A stretch of DNA of 64,000 bases from Pseudomonas yangonensis (GTDB taxonomy: Bacteria; Pseudomonadota; Gammaproteobacteria; Pseudomonadales; Pseudomonadaceae). Where the stretch lies: NCBI RefSeq assembly GCF_009932725.1, contig NZ_BLJU01000005.1, positions 372,001-436,000 on the forward strand. Direction: 5' to 3'. Below the pieces are notes generated by a model. It worked only from the letters and a program-made list of their open reading frames with translations. It searched no databases and was not told the origin of the DNA. Positions within the stretch are counted from its first letter, which is position 1; the number at the start of each line of letters is the position of its first letter. The position numbers were made by a program, and so were the translations under genes. Shown here piece by piece: positions 7,739-16,370 of the stretch.

Positions 7739-8677
7739 TCAGCTACTCACCACAAGCCTCGCATCGAACCGTCTTCCCCACTTCTGATCACGGGAATGCT
7801 CGATCAGGTGATCAATGAACGCCCTTGTCTTGGCCGGTAACAGCTTCTGGCTGGCAAAGTAGAGCGAGATGGGGCCGGCATCGACATACCAGTCCGGTAA
7901 GACACGTTGCAGCGCACCGCTTTGCAGATGCGCCAGCACATCCGGTACGGCAAGCAGGGCTACGCCCAGCCCGAGCAACGCGCTCTGACATAGTGCTTGA
8001 GGATCGTTTACTAGCATCCTCGGGCGTAACTCCAGCGGCAGTCGCTCGCCCTTGGAGTTTTGCAGCATCCAGCTGCGCACCTTGCCGCTCTGAGCCGACC
8101 GCATGCCCAAGTGATCGAACTCCGCTAGCTGTTCTGGTCGACCTGGCGCTAACCGCCCGGCCAAATAATCCGGCGACGCCACCAGTACCAGATGCGCTGG
8201 CGCCAATTCCCGCGCCACCACGCCGGGCGTCAATTCGATGCCGCCGCCAATAGCTGCATCAAAGCCATCGGTGATCAGCTCTACCTGGCGGTTGTCGAAA
8301 TGCCATTCAGGCGTGACTGCCGGGTAGCGGGCCAGGAACTCGGGCATCAGGGGGAGCAGATAGTCGCGTCCAAAGGCAGGTGCCGCCGACAGACGCAGCA
8401 TCCCGGCCGGGGCACCGGCGCTACTGGTGAGATCGGCAATCGCCGCCTGGATGCTTTCAAGCCCGCCGCCCACATTGCCGAGAAAGCGTTCGCCAGCTTC
8501 AGTCAGAGTCAGGCGTCGGGTGCTGCGCTGAAACAGGCGCACGCCGAGGTTGCTTTCCAGCTGAGCCACGTTGCGGCTGATGGCCGCCGGCGTCAGACCC
8601 AGGCGACGTGCGGCTGCGGAGAAGCTACCGCACTCGGCGCTACGCACGAAGGACTCCAAATTAGCTAAGGTCTCCAT
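7739..8677 (-). CDS. LysR-family transcriptional regulator
   Basis: 312-aa LTTR. The N-terminal winged HTH (residues ~1-60) reads FVRSAECGSFSAAARRLGLTPAAIS...LESNLGVRLFQRSTRRLTLTEAG; the periplasmic-binding-like effector domain follows (~90-300). The start is set at METLANLESF; the frame extends six codons upstream to 8695. Divergent from the SDR gene at 8788 with a ~110-bp intergenic region containing LTTR-type AT-rich half-sites (ATTGATTGAAGGTAAT), so it most likely controls that gene and itself. Effector unknown. Confidence 0.92.
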   Translation of the reverse strand: METLANLESFVRSAECGSFSAAARRLGLTPAAISRNVAQLESNLGVRLFQRSTRRLTLTEAGERFLGNVGGGLESIQAAIADLTSSAGAPAGMLRLSAAPAFGRDYLLPLMPEFLARYPAVTPEWHFDNRQVELITDGFDAAIGGGIELTPGVVARELAPAHLVLVASPDYLAGRLAPGRPEQLAEFDHLGMRSAQSGKVRSWMLQNSKGERLPLELRPRMLVNDPQALCQSALLGLGVALLAVPDVLAHLQSGALQRVLPDWYVDAGPISLYFASQKLLPAKTRAFIDHLIEHSRDQKWGRRFDARLVVSS

Positions 8678-8787
8678 AACCACACCTTCAATCATTGATT
8701 GAAGGTAATTCTAGTCATTACCCGCTACTGCGCGGAAAGCGAAAGGCGTTTCATGAGGACACCCACCACCCAAACGAGGTATGCATC

Positions 8788-9540
8788 ATGAACCACATCA
8801 ATCTTCCCCTGAACGGCCAGGTCGCCCTGGTGACCGGCGGATCGCGCAGCATCGGAGCCGCCATCGCCAAACGCCTGGCCGCCGACGGAGCCAGTGTCGC
8901 CATCACCTACAACGCCTCGCCAGCCAAGGCCGAGGCACTGGTCGGCGAGATAGTTGCCGCCGGTGGCAGGGCAATGGCTATTGCCGCCGATGCGGGCGAC
9001 CCTCAGGCGGTGCGCAATGCGGTACAGAAGGTCGTCGGCACTTTCGGTCGGCTGGACATTCTGGTCAACAACGCCGGCATCAGCGTACTCGGCGCCCCGG
9101 AGGAGATCGCCTTCGAGGATTTCCAGCGCATTCTCGCGGTGAATGTGACCGGCGTGTTCGTCGCCACCCAGGAGGCGCTTAAGCACATGGGGCGCGGCGG
9201 GCGCATCATTCATATCGGCAGCTCCATGGTGCAGTACGCCGCCTTTGCCACCGCCTCAGCCTACACCCTGACCAAGGGCGCCTTGGCCGGTTTCAGTCGC
9301 GGGCTGGTGCGCGATCTCGGCCCGCGCGGCATCACGGTCAATACCGTGCATCCAGGCCCGACCGACAGTGACATGAACCCGGCGGATGGCCCAGTGGCCG
9401 ATTTCGTCCGCCCCAACATTGCCGTCGGCCGCTACGGCGAGGGTCGCGATATCGCGGCTGCCGTGGCCTGGCTGGCCAGCCCCGAGGCGGCCTTCGTCAG
9501 CGGCGCCGAGCTGCTGGTAGACGGCGGTTTCACCGCCTGA
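8788..9540 (+). CDS. Short-chain dehydrogenase/reductase (SDR)
   Basis: 250-aa classical SDR of the FabG-like type. NAD(P)-binding motif TGGSRSIG near residue 16, NNAG (~90), and catalytic YxxxK in SAYTLTKGA (~155) preceded by a Ser in IGSSM. Oxidoreductase for an unknown hydroxyl/carbonyl substrate. The ATG at 8788 was chosen for the FabG-like N-terminus (LNGQVALVTGG) and the GAGG at ~8776; a longer frame starts at 8695. Followed 11 bp later by a second oxidoreductase, probably one operon under the divergent LysR regulator. Confidence 0.92.
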   Translation: MNHINLPLNGQVALVTGGSRSIGAAIAKRLAADGASVAITYNASPAKAEALVGEIVAAGGRAMAIAADAGDPQAVRNAVQKVVGTFGRLDILVNNAGISVLGAPEEIAFEDFQRILAVNVTGVFVATQEALKHMGRGGRIIHIGSSMVQYAAFATASAYTLTKGALAGFSRGLVRDLGPRGITVNTVHPGPTDSDMNPADGPVADFVRPNIAVGRYGEGRDIAAAVAWLASPEAAFVSGAELLVDGGFTA

Positions 9541-9551
9541 GGAGAGATGAC

Positions 9552-10148
9552 ATGAAGATTGGGATCATCGGCGCTGGCGCCATAGGCACCGCCATCGCTC
9601 GCGCCCTGAGCAAGGCGGGTATCGAAGTCGCCATCGCCAATAGCCGTGGGCCGGACAGCTTGCAGAGCCTGGTTGACGAATTGGGGCCGAAGGTCATAGC
9701 GGTAAGCCGGGAGCAAGCCGCCCAGGCTGACATCGTATTTCTCGCGGTGAACTGGTCGAAAATTCCCGCCGCGCTAGAAAACCTGTCTCCCTGGAATGGA
9801 CGCATCGTGGTCGACGCCAACAATCCCATCGAGGCACCGACTTTTCGTCCCTTCGATCTGGGCGGCGAGAGCTCTAGCGAAGTGGTTGCGCGGATGCTTC
9901 CCGGGGCGCGCTTGGTCAAGGCGTTCAACCACCTGCAACCGGCGCTGCTAAGTGGCGATCCCACGGCCGAGGGAGGCCGAAGGGTGCTGTTCTACTCAGG
10001 CGAGGATGCCGAGGCCAAAGTCGAAGTAGCACAGTTGATCGAGCGACTGGGGTTCGCCGGTATCGACCTGGGTGGCCTAAGCGAAGGGCGCTTGGCGCAG
10101 TTCCCCGGAGGGCCATTACCAGCACTTAACCTGGTGAAGCACGGATGA
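9552..10148 (+). CDS. NADPH-dependent F420-reductase-like / NADP oxidoreductase
   Basis: 198-aa Rossmann protein with the dinucleotide motif GIIGAGAIGTAIA at the extreme N-terminus, then VEVAIANSRGP (phosphate-binding loop suggesting NADP), DIVFLAVNW, VVDANNP, LVKAFNHL and RVLFYSGEDAEAK. This is the layout of the coenzyme F420-dependent NADP oxidoreductase-like family. In Pseudomonas, which lacks F420, members act on other substrates; the true one is unknown. Second gene of the LysR-linked pair. A hairpin follows at 10158-10178. Confidence 0.85.
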   Translation: MKIGIIGAGAIGTAIARALSKAGIEVAIANSRGPDSLQSLVDELGPKVIAVSREQAAQADIVFLAVNWSKIPAALENLSPWNGRIVVDANNPIEAPTFRPFDLGGESSSEVVARMLPGARLVKAFNHLQPALLSGDPTAEGGRRVLFYSGEDAEAKVEVAQLIERLGFAGIDLGGLSEGRLAQFPGGPLPALNLVKHG

Positions 10149-10183
10149 CCCACAGTCGGCGGACGCTCCAGGCGTCCGCTTCT

Positions 10184-10369
10184 GGCCGATTCTGTTGAAA
10201 AAGTCGGTTCCGTCCCGACGCACTCGCCTGAAGTCGGAAAAATGCCCGAATGACGCGTTGCTATGCGGAATCTGGAGCAATTCAGTGCCGGCATTGGCTC
10301 AGATTTCAACGTAGGCCGCCCACTTTCGCGGGCGAAAATCACAGAGGGACTTTTTCAACAGAATCGGCC
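10184..10369. mobile_element. 186-bp MITE-like insertion with perfect 22-bp terminal inverted repeats
   Basis: GGCCGATTCTGTTGAAAAAG (plus TC) at 10184-10205 is repeated inverted at 10348-10369. There is no ORF of its own. The TTCTGTTGAAAAAGTC end is typical of insertion-sequence termini in Pseudomonas (family not certain), so this is probably a non-autonomous derivative. It lies between two converging gene units. Confidence 0.8.
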
Positions 10370-10418
10370 GGGACTTGCCCATCGCATCAGGCTTAAACCA
10401 GCCAAAAGCAGACAGTAG

Positions 10419-11240
10419 CTAACGGGCGAACACCGCATTATTTGATCGGGCGAGAAATCTAGTTATGACTGCCAGCACGGTTTCCGGGTGCTCCCGATGT
10501 GGTACATGTCCGCAATCAAGCAGAATTCGCAACTCACTGGGGCCGGGTGCCAACGCACAGATACGCTCGGGATGAAGCCGTGAACCGTATTCGTCATGAT
10601 CGCCATGTAGGGCAAGCAGTGGGCACTCGACCTTAGCCAGTTGCCCGTCCAGGCTCCACTGGCTAAAGGCGTCCGACAGCCAGGTGTCGATCCAGGCGCG
10701 CAGCACCCAATCTGCTTTTTCGGCGTGATAGCGCTGTAGCCGTTCCAGCTGCCCCGGCATTGCGAATTGCTGCTCCGCGACACGAATCCCATCCAATGTC
10801 GCGGTATCCACGAAGGCTTGCGCAGCTTCGGTGATTAGTCCCCGGCAAGCCTCTGCATAAACAGCCGCACAGCCAACTGCCATACCGCCACCGACGCTGT
10901 GGCCGAGTAGCACGAACTGGCTCAGGCCAAGTTGTTGGTAAAGGGCGCGAAAACTGCCATGAGCCTCATCCTCGATAAAGCTTGGCGGCAGCATACCCGA
11001 GTAGGCGGCAGAGCGCCCAAAGCCCAGACGGTCGTACGCGATCACACGGCGCCCACTGGCTTGCGCCAGGCGAACAGGGAAGTCTCGCCACAAGGCCACG
11101 CAGCCCAGCGAATCGTGCAACAGTACGATTGGAGTACCGCAATCCTCGGATGGAGTCCAGCTCTGGGCAAAGAGCTGTCCGTGTGCAGTATCGATCCAGT
11201 GTTGGCAGGTAGATATCTGGTGCATGGGAACGTATTCCAC
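10419..11240 (-). CDS. Alpha/beta-hydrolase
   Basis: 273-aa alpha/beta-hydrolase fold enzyme. Oxyanion region VLLHDSLG, nucleophile elbow GHSVGGG (Ser near residue 116), acid in ALHGDHDEYG and His in LLDCGHVPH. Cap-domain helices lie between ~140 and 200. Substrate unknown (ester or lactone-type bonds). GTG at 11240 overlaps the upstream thioesterase stop (TAGTG), indicating coupling; ATG at 11225 is an alternative. Confidence 0.88.
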   Translation of the reverse strand: MEYVPMHQISTCQHWIDTAHGQLFAQSWTPSEDCGTPIVLLHDSLGCVALWRDFPVRLAQASGRRVIAYDRLGFGRSAAYSGMLPPSFIEDEAHGSFRALYQQLGLSQFVLLGHSVGGGMAVGCAAVYAEACRGLITEAAQAFVDTATLDGIRVAEQQFAMPGQLERLQRYHAEKADWVLRAWIDTWLSDAFSQWSLDGQLAKVECPLLALHGDHDEYGSRLHPERICALAPGPSELRILLDCGHVPHREHPETVLAVITRFLARSNNAVFAR

Positions 11241-11656
11241 TACTCGCTGAGGCGGTAGGCCGAGGCGCTGAAAAGGGCGATACGCGTGTCCCGAATGTCC
11301 GTCACCAGCACCTGGTAGTGAGCGATTCTTTTTGAACTACCCATTAGGGTTGCGGTGGCGATCAGTACATCTCCCTCGGCTTTGCTCATGTAGCGCACCT
11401 CGGCTTGCAGACCGATGTACACCGCAGTGCCAGCATTGCAGGCCGCAGCAAAAGCGACATCGGCCAGGGAAAAAATCAGCCCCCCATGGACACCGCCCAG
11501 TGCATTGCGATGTTGTTCTCCGATATGTAGCTGGCACGCCGACTGCTCGAAGCTGCTGTGCAGCGGCTCGATCCCAAGAAGCTCGGCGAAATGATCCTGA
11601 GCACCGGTGCTGCCTGCTTGCATCTTTGTATCCCCAACGACTGACTGTATCTGCAT
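11240..11656 (-). CDS. PaaI-type hotdog thioesterase
   Basis: 138-aa hotdog-fold acyl-CoA thioesterase. The family signature is visible as ALGGVHGGLIFSLADVAFAAACN (helix with catalytic Asp; too long to be chance), followed by the strand segments VYIGLQAEVRYMSKAEGDVL and ATATLMGSSKRIAHYQV. The start is set at Met 11656; Met 11623 is possible, and the open frame continues far upstream without family similarity. Shares an operon with the hydrolase and diverges from the GlxA-like regulator. Likely cleaves CoA esters in a small catabolic step. Confidence 0.85.
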   Translation of the reverse strand: MQIQSVVGDTKMQAGSTGAQDHFAELLGIEPLHSSFEQSACQLHIGEQHRNALGGVHGGLIFSLADVAFAAACNAGTAVYIGLQAEVRYMSKAEGDVLIATATLMGSSKRIAHYQVLVTDIRDTRIALFSASAYRLSE

Positions 11657-11740
11657 GAATGCTCGAAAGAGTATTCTTAAAGCAGAGCGAGAGCAGTGTT
11701 CTAAAGGGATTATCGATAGTCTGATCAGGCCATATAGCTC

Positions 11741-12709
11741 ATGAGGAAGGTTGCAATTCTGTCCTACGAAGGTTGCTGGGGCATGGGGGTGTTCACTGCG
11801 ACGGATTTCTTCCGCATCGTCGCTTTGCTCGAACAGCATTTGGGCCTGACGCAAACCTATGTGGTCGAAGTGCTTTCCTCGGACGGCGCAGAAGTTTGTG
11901 CGGCCAGTGGACACATTATCCAGCCCGATGCCGCCATCACCGAGACAGGCGATTACGATCTGCTGGTGATACCCCCGGTTGAAGGCGCACGCCTTTCCGC
12001 AGGCTTCTCTCCTGATGCCCATGTGCTGGCCTGGCTGATCGCTCACCAAGCAAATGGTGCACGAGTGCTGGCAATGACCACTGGCGTCTGCTTTGTGGCG
12101 GCGGCAGGTCTTGCCGACCATGTGCTGCTGGCTACGCACTGGGCCTATGCACGTCAGCTGAAGAGGCGCTATCCCGCATGCCAATTCGTCCCACAGCAGT
12201 CCTATCTACAAGCTGGAGGCATCTGGAGTACGGGGACACTGAACGGCGCATTCGATGCACTGCTGGAGATACTGGCCCAGGATCGTGGTGACCAGTTCGC
12301 ACAACTGTGTGCCACCCACCTGCTGGTTTCGGCACCAGAACGGCTCAACCCCATCCTTCCCGGCCATCGCAATCACTGTGACGAAGCGATTCTCAAGCTA
12401 CAAGACTGGATCGAATCGCATCATGCCGAAGCTATCACCATCGAGCGAATGGGCCGCGAGGTGGGGCTCGCAGAGCGCACGTTGAAGCGCCGTTTCCAGC
12501 AGGCCACCCGGCTGCCCCCCAACCTCTATGTGCAAAAAGTGCGAATCGACAAAGCCAAGAAGCTGCTTTTGGCCAGCAATCTGTCGGTCAAGGTAATTGC
12601 TTATGAGGTGGGCTATGAAAACGTAAGTTTCTTCGTGCGACTGTTCAAAACCCAGGTAGGGCAGACACCGTCAGAATGGCGAAAGTGCGTGGCCATATCC
12701 ACGCCTTAG
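11741..12709 (+). CDS. GlxA-family AraC-type transcriptional regulator
   Basis: 322 aa. The N-terminal DJ-1/PfpI-like domain (residues 1-~190; VAILSYEGCWGMGVFTATDFF, MTTGVCFVAAAGL) is a ligand-sensing pseudo-amidotransferase. The C-terminal AraC DNA-binding domain (~215-320; ERMGREVGLAERTLKRRFQ and VKVIAYEVGYENVSFFVRLFK) has both HTH motifs. Divergent from the thioesterase-hydrolase pair, which it probably regulates. Inducer unknown. Confidence 0.9.
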   Translation: MRKVAILSYEGCWGMGVFTATDFFRIVALLEQHLGLTQTYVVEVLSSDGAEVCAASGHIIQPDAAITETGDYDLLVIPPVEGARLSAGFSPDAHVLAWLIAHQANGARVLAMTTGVCFVAAAGLADHVLLATHWAYARQLKRRYPACQFVPQQSYLQAGGIWSTGTLNGAFDALLEILAQDRGDQFAQLCATHLLVSAPERLNPILPGHRNHCDEAILKLQDWIESHHAEAITIERMGREVGLAERTLKRRFQQATRLPPNLYVQKVRIDKAKKLLLASNLSVKVIAYEVGYENVSFFVRLFKTQVGQTPSEWRKCVAISTP

Positions 12710-12739
12710 CAGTTGTTCTTGCTGACCGCGCCGAGGGGC

Positions 12740-12840
12740 TGCTGTTGGCCGCTTTCTGCCTATTGCGGCGCTGCTTTCCGGTGGTCAAGTCAGATGCACA
12801 CGGTGATCAGCGCCAATGCAAAAGACCGGTCAGGTGGGTG
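12740..12840. repeat. Inverted repeat B (partner at 7638-7738)
   Basis: Matches the reverse complement of the 7638-7738 copy (TTGGCCG.TTTCTGCCT.TTGC..CGCTGCT.TCCGGTGGTCAAGT and onward) with scattered substitutions. Begins ~30 bp after the GlxA-like stop, so the pair frames the 7.7-12.7 kb cargo. Confidence 0.7.
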
Positions 12841-12962
12841 AAATTACGCATCCAATAGCCCACCTTAAAGTTTCCATTTCAATTCCCTATTTTGAGACCA
12901 GGCTGTTTCCGATACTGACCCCGCACGCAAATTCCTGCGGGCAGCCATTGGAGGAGACGGCC

Positions 12963-13079
12963 ATGAGCCAGAAAAGTGATCAAGACAACCACGCTAACCA
13001 GCTGAACCCCAACCATGACTCCTACTGGGAGTCACGTGGGTACGATGAGCGTCCTGAGGACTGGGAGGATCGAATCTGA
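12963..13079 (+). CDS. Small conserved acidic protein (38 aa)
   Basis: MSQKSDQDNHANQLNPNHDS, then YWESRGYDERPEDWEDRI. It resembles a short, very hydrophilic protein family common in Pseudomonas genomes (recalled, not checked), with the invariant-looking NQLNP, YW.SRGYDERP and DWE words. Function unknown. A strong GGAGGAG ribosome site lies 9 bp upstream and a clear terminator directly after, so it is a genuine monocistronic gene. Confidence 0.8.
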   Translation: MSQKSDQDNHANQLNPNHDSYWESRGYDERPEDWEDRI

Positions 13080-13090
13080 TCACCCGAATT

Positions 13091-13119
13091 GAAGGCGCCT
13101 TTACGGCGCCTTCAGTTTT
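13091..13119 (+). terminator. Rho-independent terminator
   Basis: GAAGGCGCC-TTTAC-GGCGCCTTC stem followed by AGTTTT. Ends the 38-aa gene and sits at the convergent end of the gene on the opposite strand. Confidence 0.85.
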
Positions 13120-14320
13120 CTATGGGCTTGCCCAACAAGCAGCGAGCTTTCCGGTACTCGGCTTCATACACGCCCATGAGCGAAATCAGTAACTCAGTCG
13201 GCCAACCAGCGCGCTGCAAATCTCGAATGACTATGGACATGGTCTCGGCAAAACGAAACACGCAGGCTCCCTCCCAGTAATTTGCTTGTGCATCGAGCGG
13301 CAGCTCACCTCTTTGCTTGATGTGCAGGTCATAACTGACCTTGATCAGATCCAGAAGCATCTGGAAAGACGGACGCCCTCCTTTGAGTTGCACCCAGTTC
13401 CGAAGCAGGCGAATTCTTGATTCCGGCCCCATGTCATCGTGTGCAGCCCAGAGCTTTCCGAGATAAGTGACAGGCCCTGGCCTTTTCTTGGTTGAGCCTG
13501 CAAGGGACGCGAGCTTTTCGAGTGCTGCCTCCATAGGGTTTGACCATGACTGGGTTGATACGCACCACTTCGGTATGACCCAGGTTGCACGGATTACATT
13601 CTGTGTCCCTTCCTCTACTTCGAACTCCCAGTTAGCTACCTGCGAATCCGCCATGAACCATGCGGCCAGCCTGAGTAGCGCCGCCCAGCTATCGGCAGAC
13701 ATCAGATGAGCAAGTGCTCTGCTCTGCACGAGCTCGTCTTCGTTGAGGTCATGCAGCAGATCAAGCATCGGCTGACGGCTTGCCGGACATCCGAGCAGGT
13801 CAACCACCTCTGATGAGGTGTAGGCTAGAAAACGATCACGCTTATTTGGCAATGAGCGAATCACTCGCCCACTGAGCTCGGAGAGTGAGTACAGCTTGTC
13901 CTTCCAGTAGTTCAGTACTGCCGGGTTAAGGCGAGACAGCTCAAGCAACCCAAGCCAGCTTGTGATTGTTGGAACGGTGAAGCCTTTTTCCATTTGAGCT
14001 CTGGAGAGCTCTATTGACTGCCTGGGTATAGGCACAGCCCGGATGAACCGGTGTTGCGCCTTGATAGAAATATCTGAAGCTGGTTGCGAAAGATACTTCA
14101 GCGCAGTTTTACTCGTTGGAAGCCCTTTGCGAATCGACCTGCTTGCCTCCCAGACAGAGCGGAGGTTGATATCAAGCAAGGCAAAGACCTTCTCCACTGG
14201 AAGCAACAGCACCGCTTCGCGGAGGTAAACCTCCTTGTCGCCAAATTCTGCCAGGTACTCTGATAATTCATCCTGGCTGAGCAGAACGCTGTCTTCATAT
14301 GTCGAAGAATTCGCATTCAT
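13112..14320 (-). CDS. Hypothetical protein (402 aa), coupled to a DUF429 gene
   Basis: Not recognised. Soluble, mainly helical by composition, without signal peptide, membrane segments or nucleotide-binding loop. Segments with a domain-like look are a central region rich in W and L (SWAALLRLAAWFMADSQVANW, then VIRATWVIPKWCVS) and a C-terminal helical part (GRPSFQMLLDLIKVSYDLH). Its ATG overlaps the stop of the upstream DUF429 gene (TAATG), so the two are made together. By context, part of a two-gene cargo system; role unknown. Confidence 0.75.
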   Translation of the reverse strand: MNANSSTYEDSVLLSQDELSEYLAEFGDKEVYLREAVLLLPVEKVFALLDINLRSVWEASRSIRKGLPTSKTALKYLSQPASDISIKAQHRFIRAVPIPRQSIELSRAQMEKGFTVPTITSWLGLLELSRLNPAVLNYWKDKLYSLSELSGRVIRSLPNKRDRFLAYTSSEVVDLLGCPASRQPMLDLLHDLNEDELVQSRALAHLMSADSWAALLRLAAWFMADSQVANWEFEVEEGTQNVIRATWVIPKWCVSTQSWSNPMEAALEKLASLAGSTKKRPGPVTYLGKLWAAHDDMGPESRIRLLRNWVQLKGGRPSFQMLLDLIKVSYDLHIKQRGELPLDAQANYWEGACVFRFAETMSIVIRDLQRAGWPTELLISLMGVYEAEYRKARCLLGKPIEN

Positions 14321-15090
14321 TACGCCGGGTTACCCAAGCCATCAACTGGAGCGAAGATCCAGCCTTCCTTGACGGGTACATTTGGCTCCGGCTGGAGCAG
14401 CTTTTCCGGCTGAAAGTGAAATAGCCAGGCGATCAGGGCGCAGGTCAATGCGTCCAGTTCATCCCCATGATGGAATCCCTCTGGCAGTTCACCACCGGCT
14501 TGCCCCCTAACACCGAATTCATGATGCAATTCGGCCATACTGGTCGAGCGCTTGCAGCCACTGGGATATGCCTCAATTGCACGCAAGCCCGCACCATCCG
14601 TCCATACCCCGCAGGTCTCAATTTGAGGGGCGAAACGGGCCAGCACATGCATGCCCTTGGTGGCCTGGCTACCGATCATGTCTTTCAACGCTGACAGTGG
14701 ACTCAGCCCCCGCTCAAATAGAAGACGCTCAGTTCGGCGGAACAGGTATGGATTCTCTGATGATCGATCAATTGAGTCAGCCGCATGGCTGTTTATCAAC
14801 AGATCGATGAATCCTTGAGAAAAACCCAACGGGGTATCGATGGCCAAGACCACCGGTGCGGATTGGCCATGGTCATCCAGTTCGCAAAGTCCCAAGAGCC
14901 GATTGATAAAATCATCTGTACCCACTGACTGATTGATTACACGGCGAAGGCTTCCGCGCCAGGGCCTCCCCATGAGCTTCCGCTGGCTATCGAGAACGAC
15001 CAGGGCATCGCGACTGCTGGGGTTCTTGTCGCAGTTCCAGGCTCCTACGTCCCAGCCAATGAAAAGCCCTGAGCTTGCATAAGCAGCCAT
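14320..15090 (-). CDS. DUF429 family protein (predicted RNase H-like nuclease)
   Basis: 256 aa. DUF429 members are predicted RNase H-fold nucleases of unknown role. Visible: the first acidic strand GLFIGWDVGAWN (Asp near residue 14), a second strand with VVLAIDTPLGFSQG (Asp ~84), RRTERLLFERGLSPLSA, IEAYPSGC, and the terminal HHGDELDALTCALIAWL (Asp/Glu pair) typical of the family. The catalytic acids therefore appear intact. First gene of a coupled pair with the 402-aa unknown. Confidence 0.75.
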   Translation of the reverse strand: MAAYASSGLFIGWDVGAWNCDKNPSSRDALVVLDSQRKLMGRPWRGSLRRVINQSVGTDDFINRLLGLCELDDHGQSAPVVLAIDTPLGFSQGFIDLLINSHAADSIDRSSENPYLFRRTERLLFERGLSPLSALKDMIGSQATKGMHVLARFAPQIETCGVWTDGAGLRAIEAYPSGCKRSTSMAELHHEFGVRGQAGGELPEGFHHGDELDALTCALIAWLFHFQPEKLLQPEPNVPVKEGWIFAPVDGLGNPA

Positions 15091-15155
15091 GCTTTACCCT
15101 CTTGCTTAGTGGTGTACATAGGTCAATCCCCGCACCGCGCATCAGCGCTGAGCGA

Positions 15156-15275
15156 GGAAAGAGCCACTCAATCCTTGGGGAAGCGTCTATTCCATTCTCA
15201 AAGCAGGCCTCACCATGTGCGGCCATGACGGCATGGCATAGACGCAGGCTTGCATCAGGGCCTTTCCCCGTTCCG
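15156..15275. repeat. Diverged repeat unit (partner at 6391-6505)
   Basis: Related to the segment near attL: GGGGAAGCGTCTATTCCATT, CATGTGCGGCCATGAC and CATCAGGGCCTTTCCCC. Lies between the DUF429 gene and the next gene on the minus strand. Confidence 0.5.
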
Positions 15276-15284
15276 CCAGTGCCC

Positions 15285-16370
15285 TCAGCGGCGGCGGTCT
15301 TTCGCAGCGGGCTTCTTGCGCAGCCAAGCATATTGAACAGGATCAATACTCAGCAGTTGGCCAATCACAGAATCTCGTTTCTCATGCGGCATACGCCCTA
15401 ACAGAGATCGAATTTCTGACTCGATGCTGCCAGGTTTAGCGCCCCGCTCCTCAGCCTTCGAATACCAGTCATGGCCCACGGCGATGTGCCCCAACTCAAT
15501 ATTCAATGCCCCCAGAAGAGTGCAGGGTCGAAAACTATTCGGCAAAAGCCGATGCGCTTCATCCGCCAACTGGAGTGCATCGTTATAGCGACCTAGATCG
15601 CGCATCACGCCACCATGGGTGGTGCGAACCGCCGACTTCAGCTTGGCTTGCTTAAGGGCCCCATCCTGGATCTTATTCAGGAGATCATGCGCTTCCTGCG
15701 AGGCATCGCATTTGCGCAGGTGACCACTAGCATTCACTAACTGCCAGATATCTCCCGCCTTGCGAAACTCGCCCAGGTAGTAGTTGGCCTCAAGCCGATT
15801 GTGGGCATGGAGGATTTCCTCAGTTGCGTACTCCCTGCCCTCGCTTTTCAGCCACACTGCGTCTTCTTCTGAAAGACGCTTTGCGCCGTCCAGCTTGCGC
15901 AAAATCGCCATCAGTTGCCTGAAATCAGACTCATCGACGAAGCCGTCAACACCATACCGCTCTCGCAGCTCGCGATTTCTTTGACGAGCTATATATTTCG
16001 GATCGCTTTCTCGCTGAAGCCTCTCGGCATGGAGGCGAGCCATCATGGCTGCGTGGCGAGCCTCAGCCTCCTCCCGCTCAACCTGCCTCTGTTGATCAAC
16101 AGTCTTCTGGCGCTCTAAAGCAGCTGCAACCCTATACGACTGCTCAATCGGTGCAAGCTGAAGAAACTGTGATTCAGAAATATCGCCAGCAACGAATTGC
16201 GCCAGACTCTTGAGCCCATTTTCAGTCAGAAAGCGCAGCCCTAGGGCAGTCAATGATTTACCGTGGGAAACAGTTTCCAATAGGTTAGACAGGCGTGAAC
16301 CAGTGACTGAAGCCCCCGGTAGATCATCAACCCAAAACCGTTTGGCAAGGGTCAAATGGTTGTCTGACAT
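15285..16370 (-). CDS. Hypothetical protein with coiled coil and C-terminal TPR-like helices (361 aa)
   Basis: Not recognised. Start at MSDNHLTLAKRFWVDDLPG, with AAGGA 9 bp upstream; the open frame runs 51 codons further without coding character. Residues ~100-170 form a charged, Arg/Glu/Gln-rich coiled coil (RQKTVDQQRQVEREEAEARH). The C-terminal third has TPR-like helical pairs (RYNDALQLADEAHRLLPNSF, ALNIELGHIAVGHDWYSKAEER). No enzymatic motif or membrane segment. Probably a scaffold or regulator of island cargo; this is a guess from architecture. Confidence 0.7.
   Translation of the reverse strand: MSDNHLTLAKRFWVDDLPGASVTGSRLSNLLETVSHGKSLTALGLRFLTENGLKSLAQFVAGDISESQFLQLAPIEQSYRVAAALERQKTVDQQRQVEREEAEARHAAMMARLHAERLQRESDPKYIARQRNRELRERYGVDGFVDESDFRQLMAILRKLDGAKRLSEEDAVWLKSEGREYATEEILHAHNRLEANYYLGEFRKAGDIWQLVNASGHLRKCDASQEAHDLLNKIQDGALKQAKLKSAVRTTHGGVMRDLGRYNDALQLADEAHRLLPNSFRPCTLLGALNIELGHIAVGHDWYSKAEERGAKPGSIESEIRSLLGRMPHEKRDSVIGQLLSIDPVQYAWLRKKPAAKDRRR

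Noticed and set aside
7521..7739. 72-codon minus-strand frame in inverted repeat A
   Set aside because: Lies within a transposon-end-like repeat, no family features; likely non-coding end sequence.
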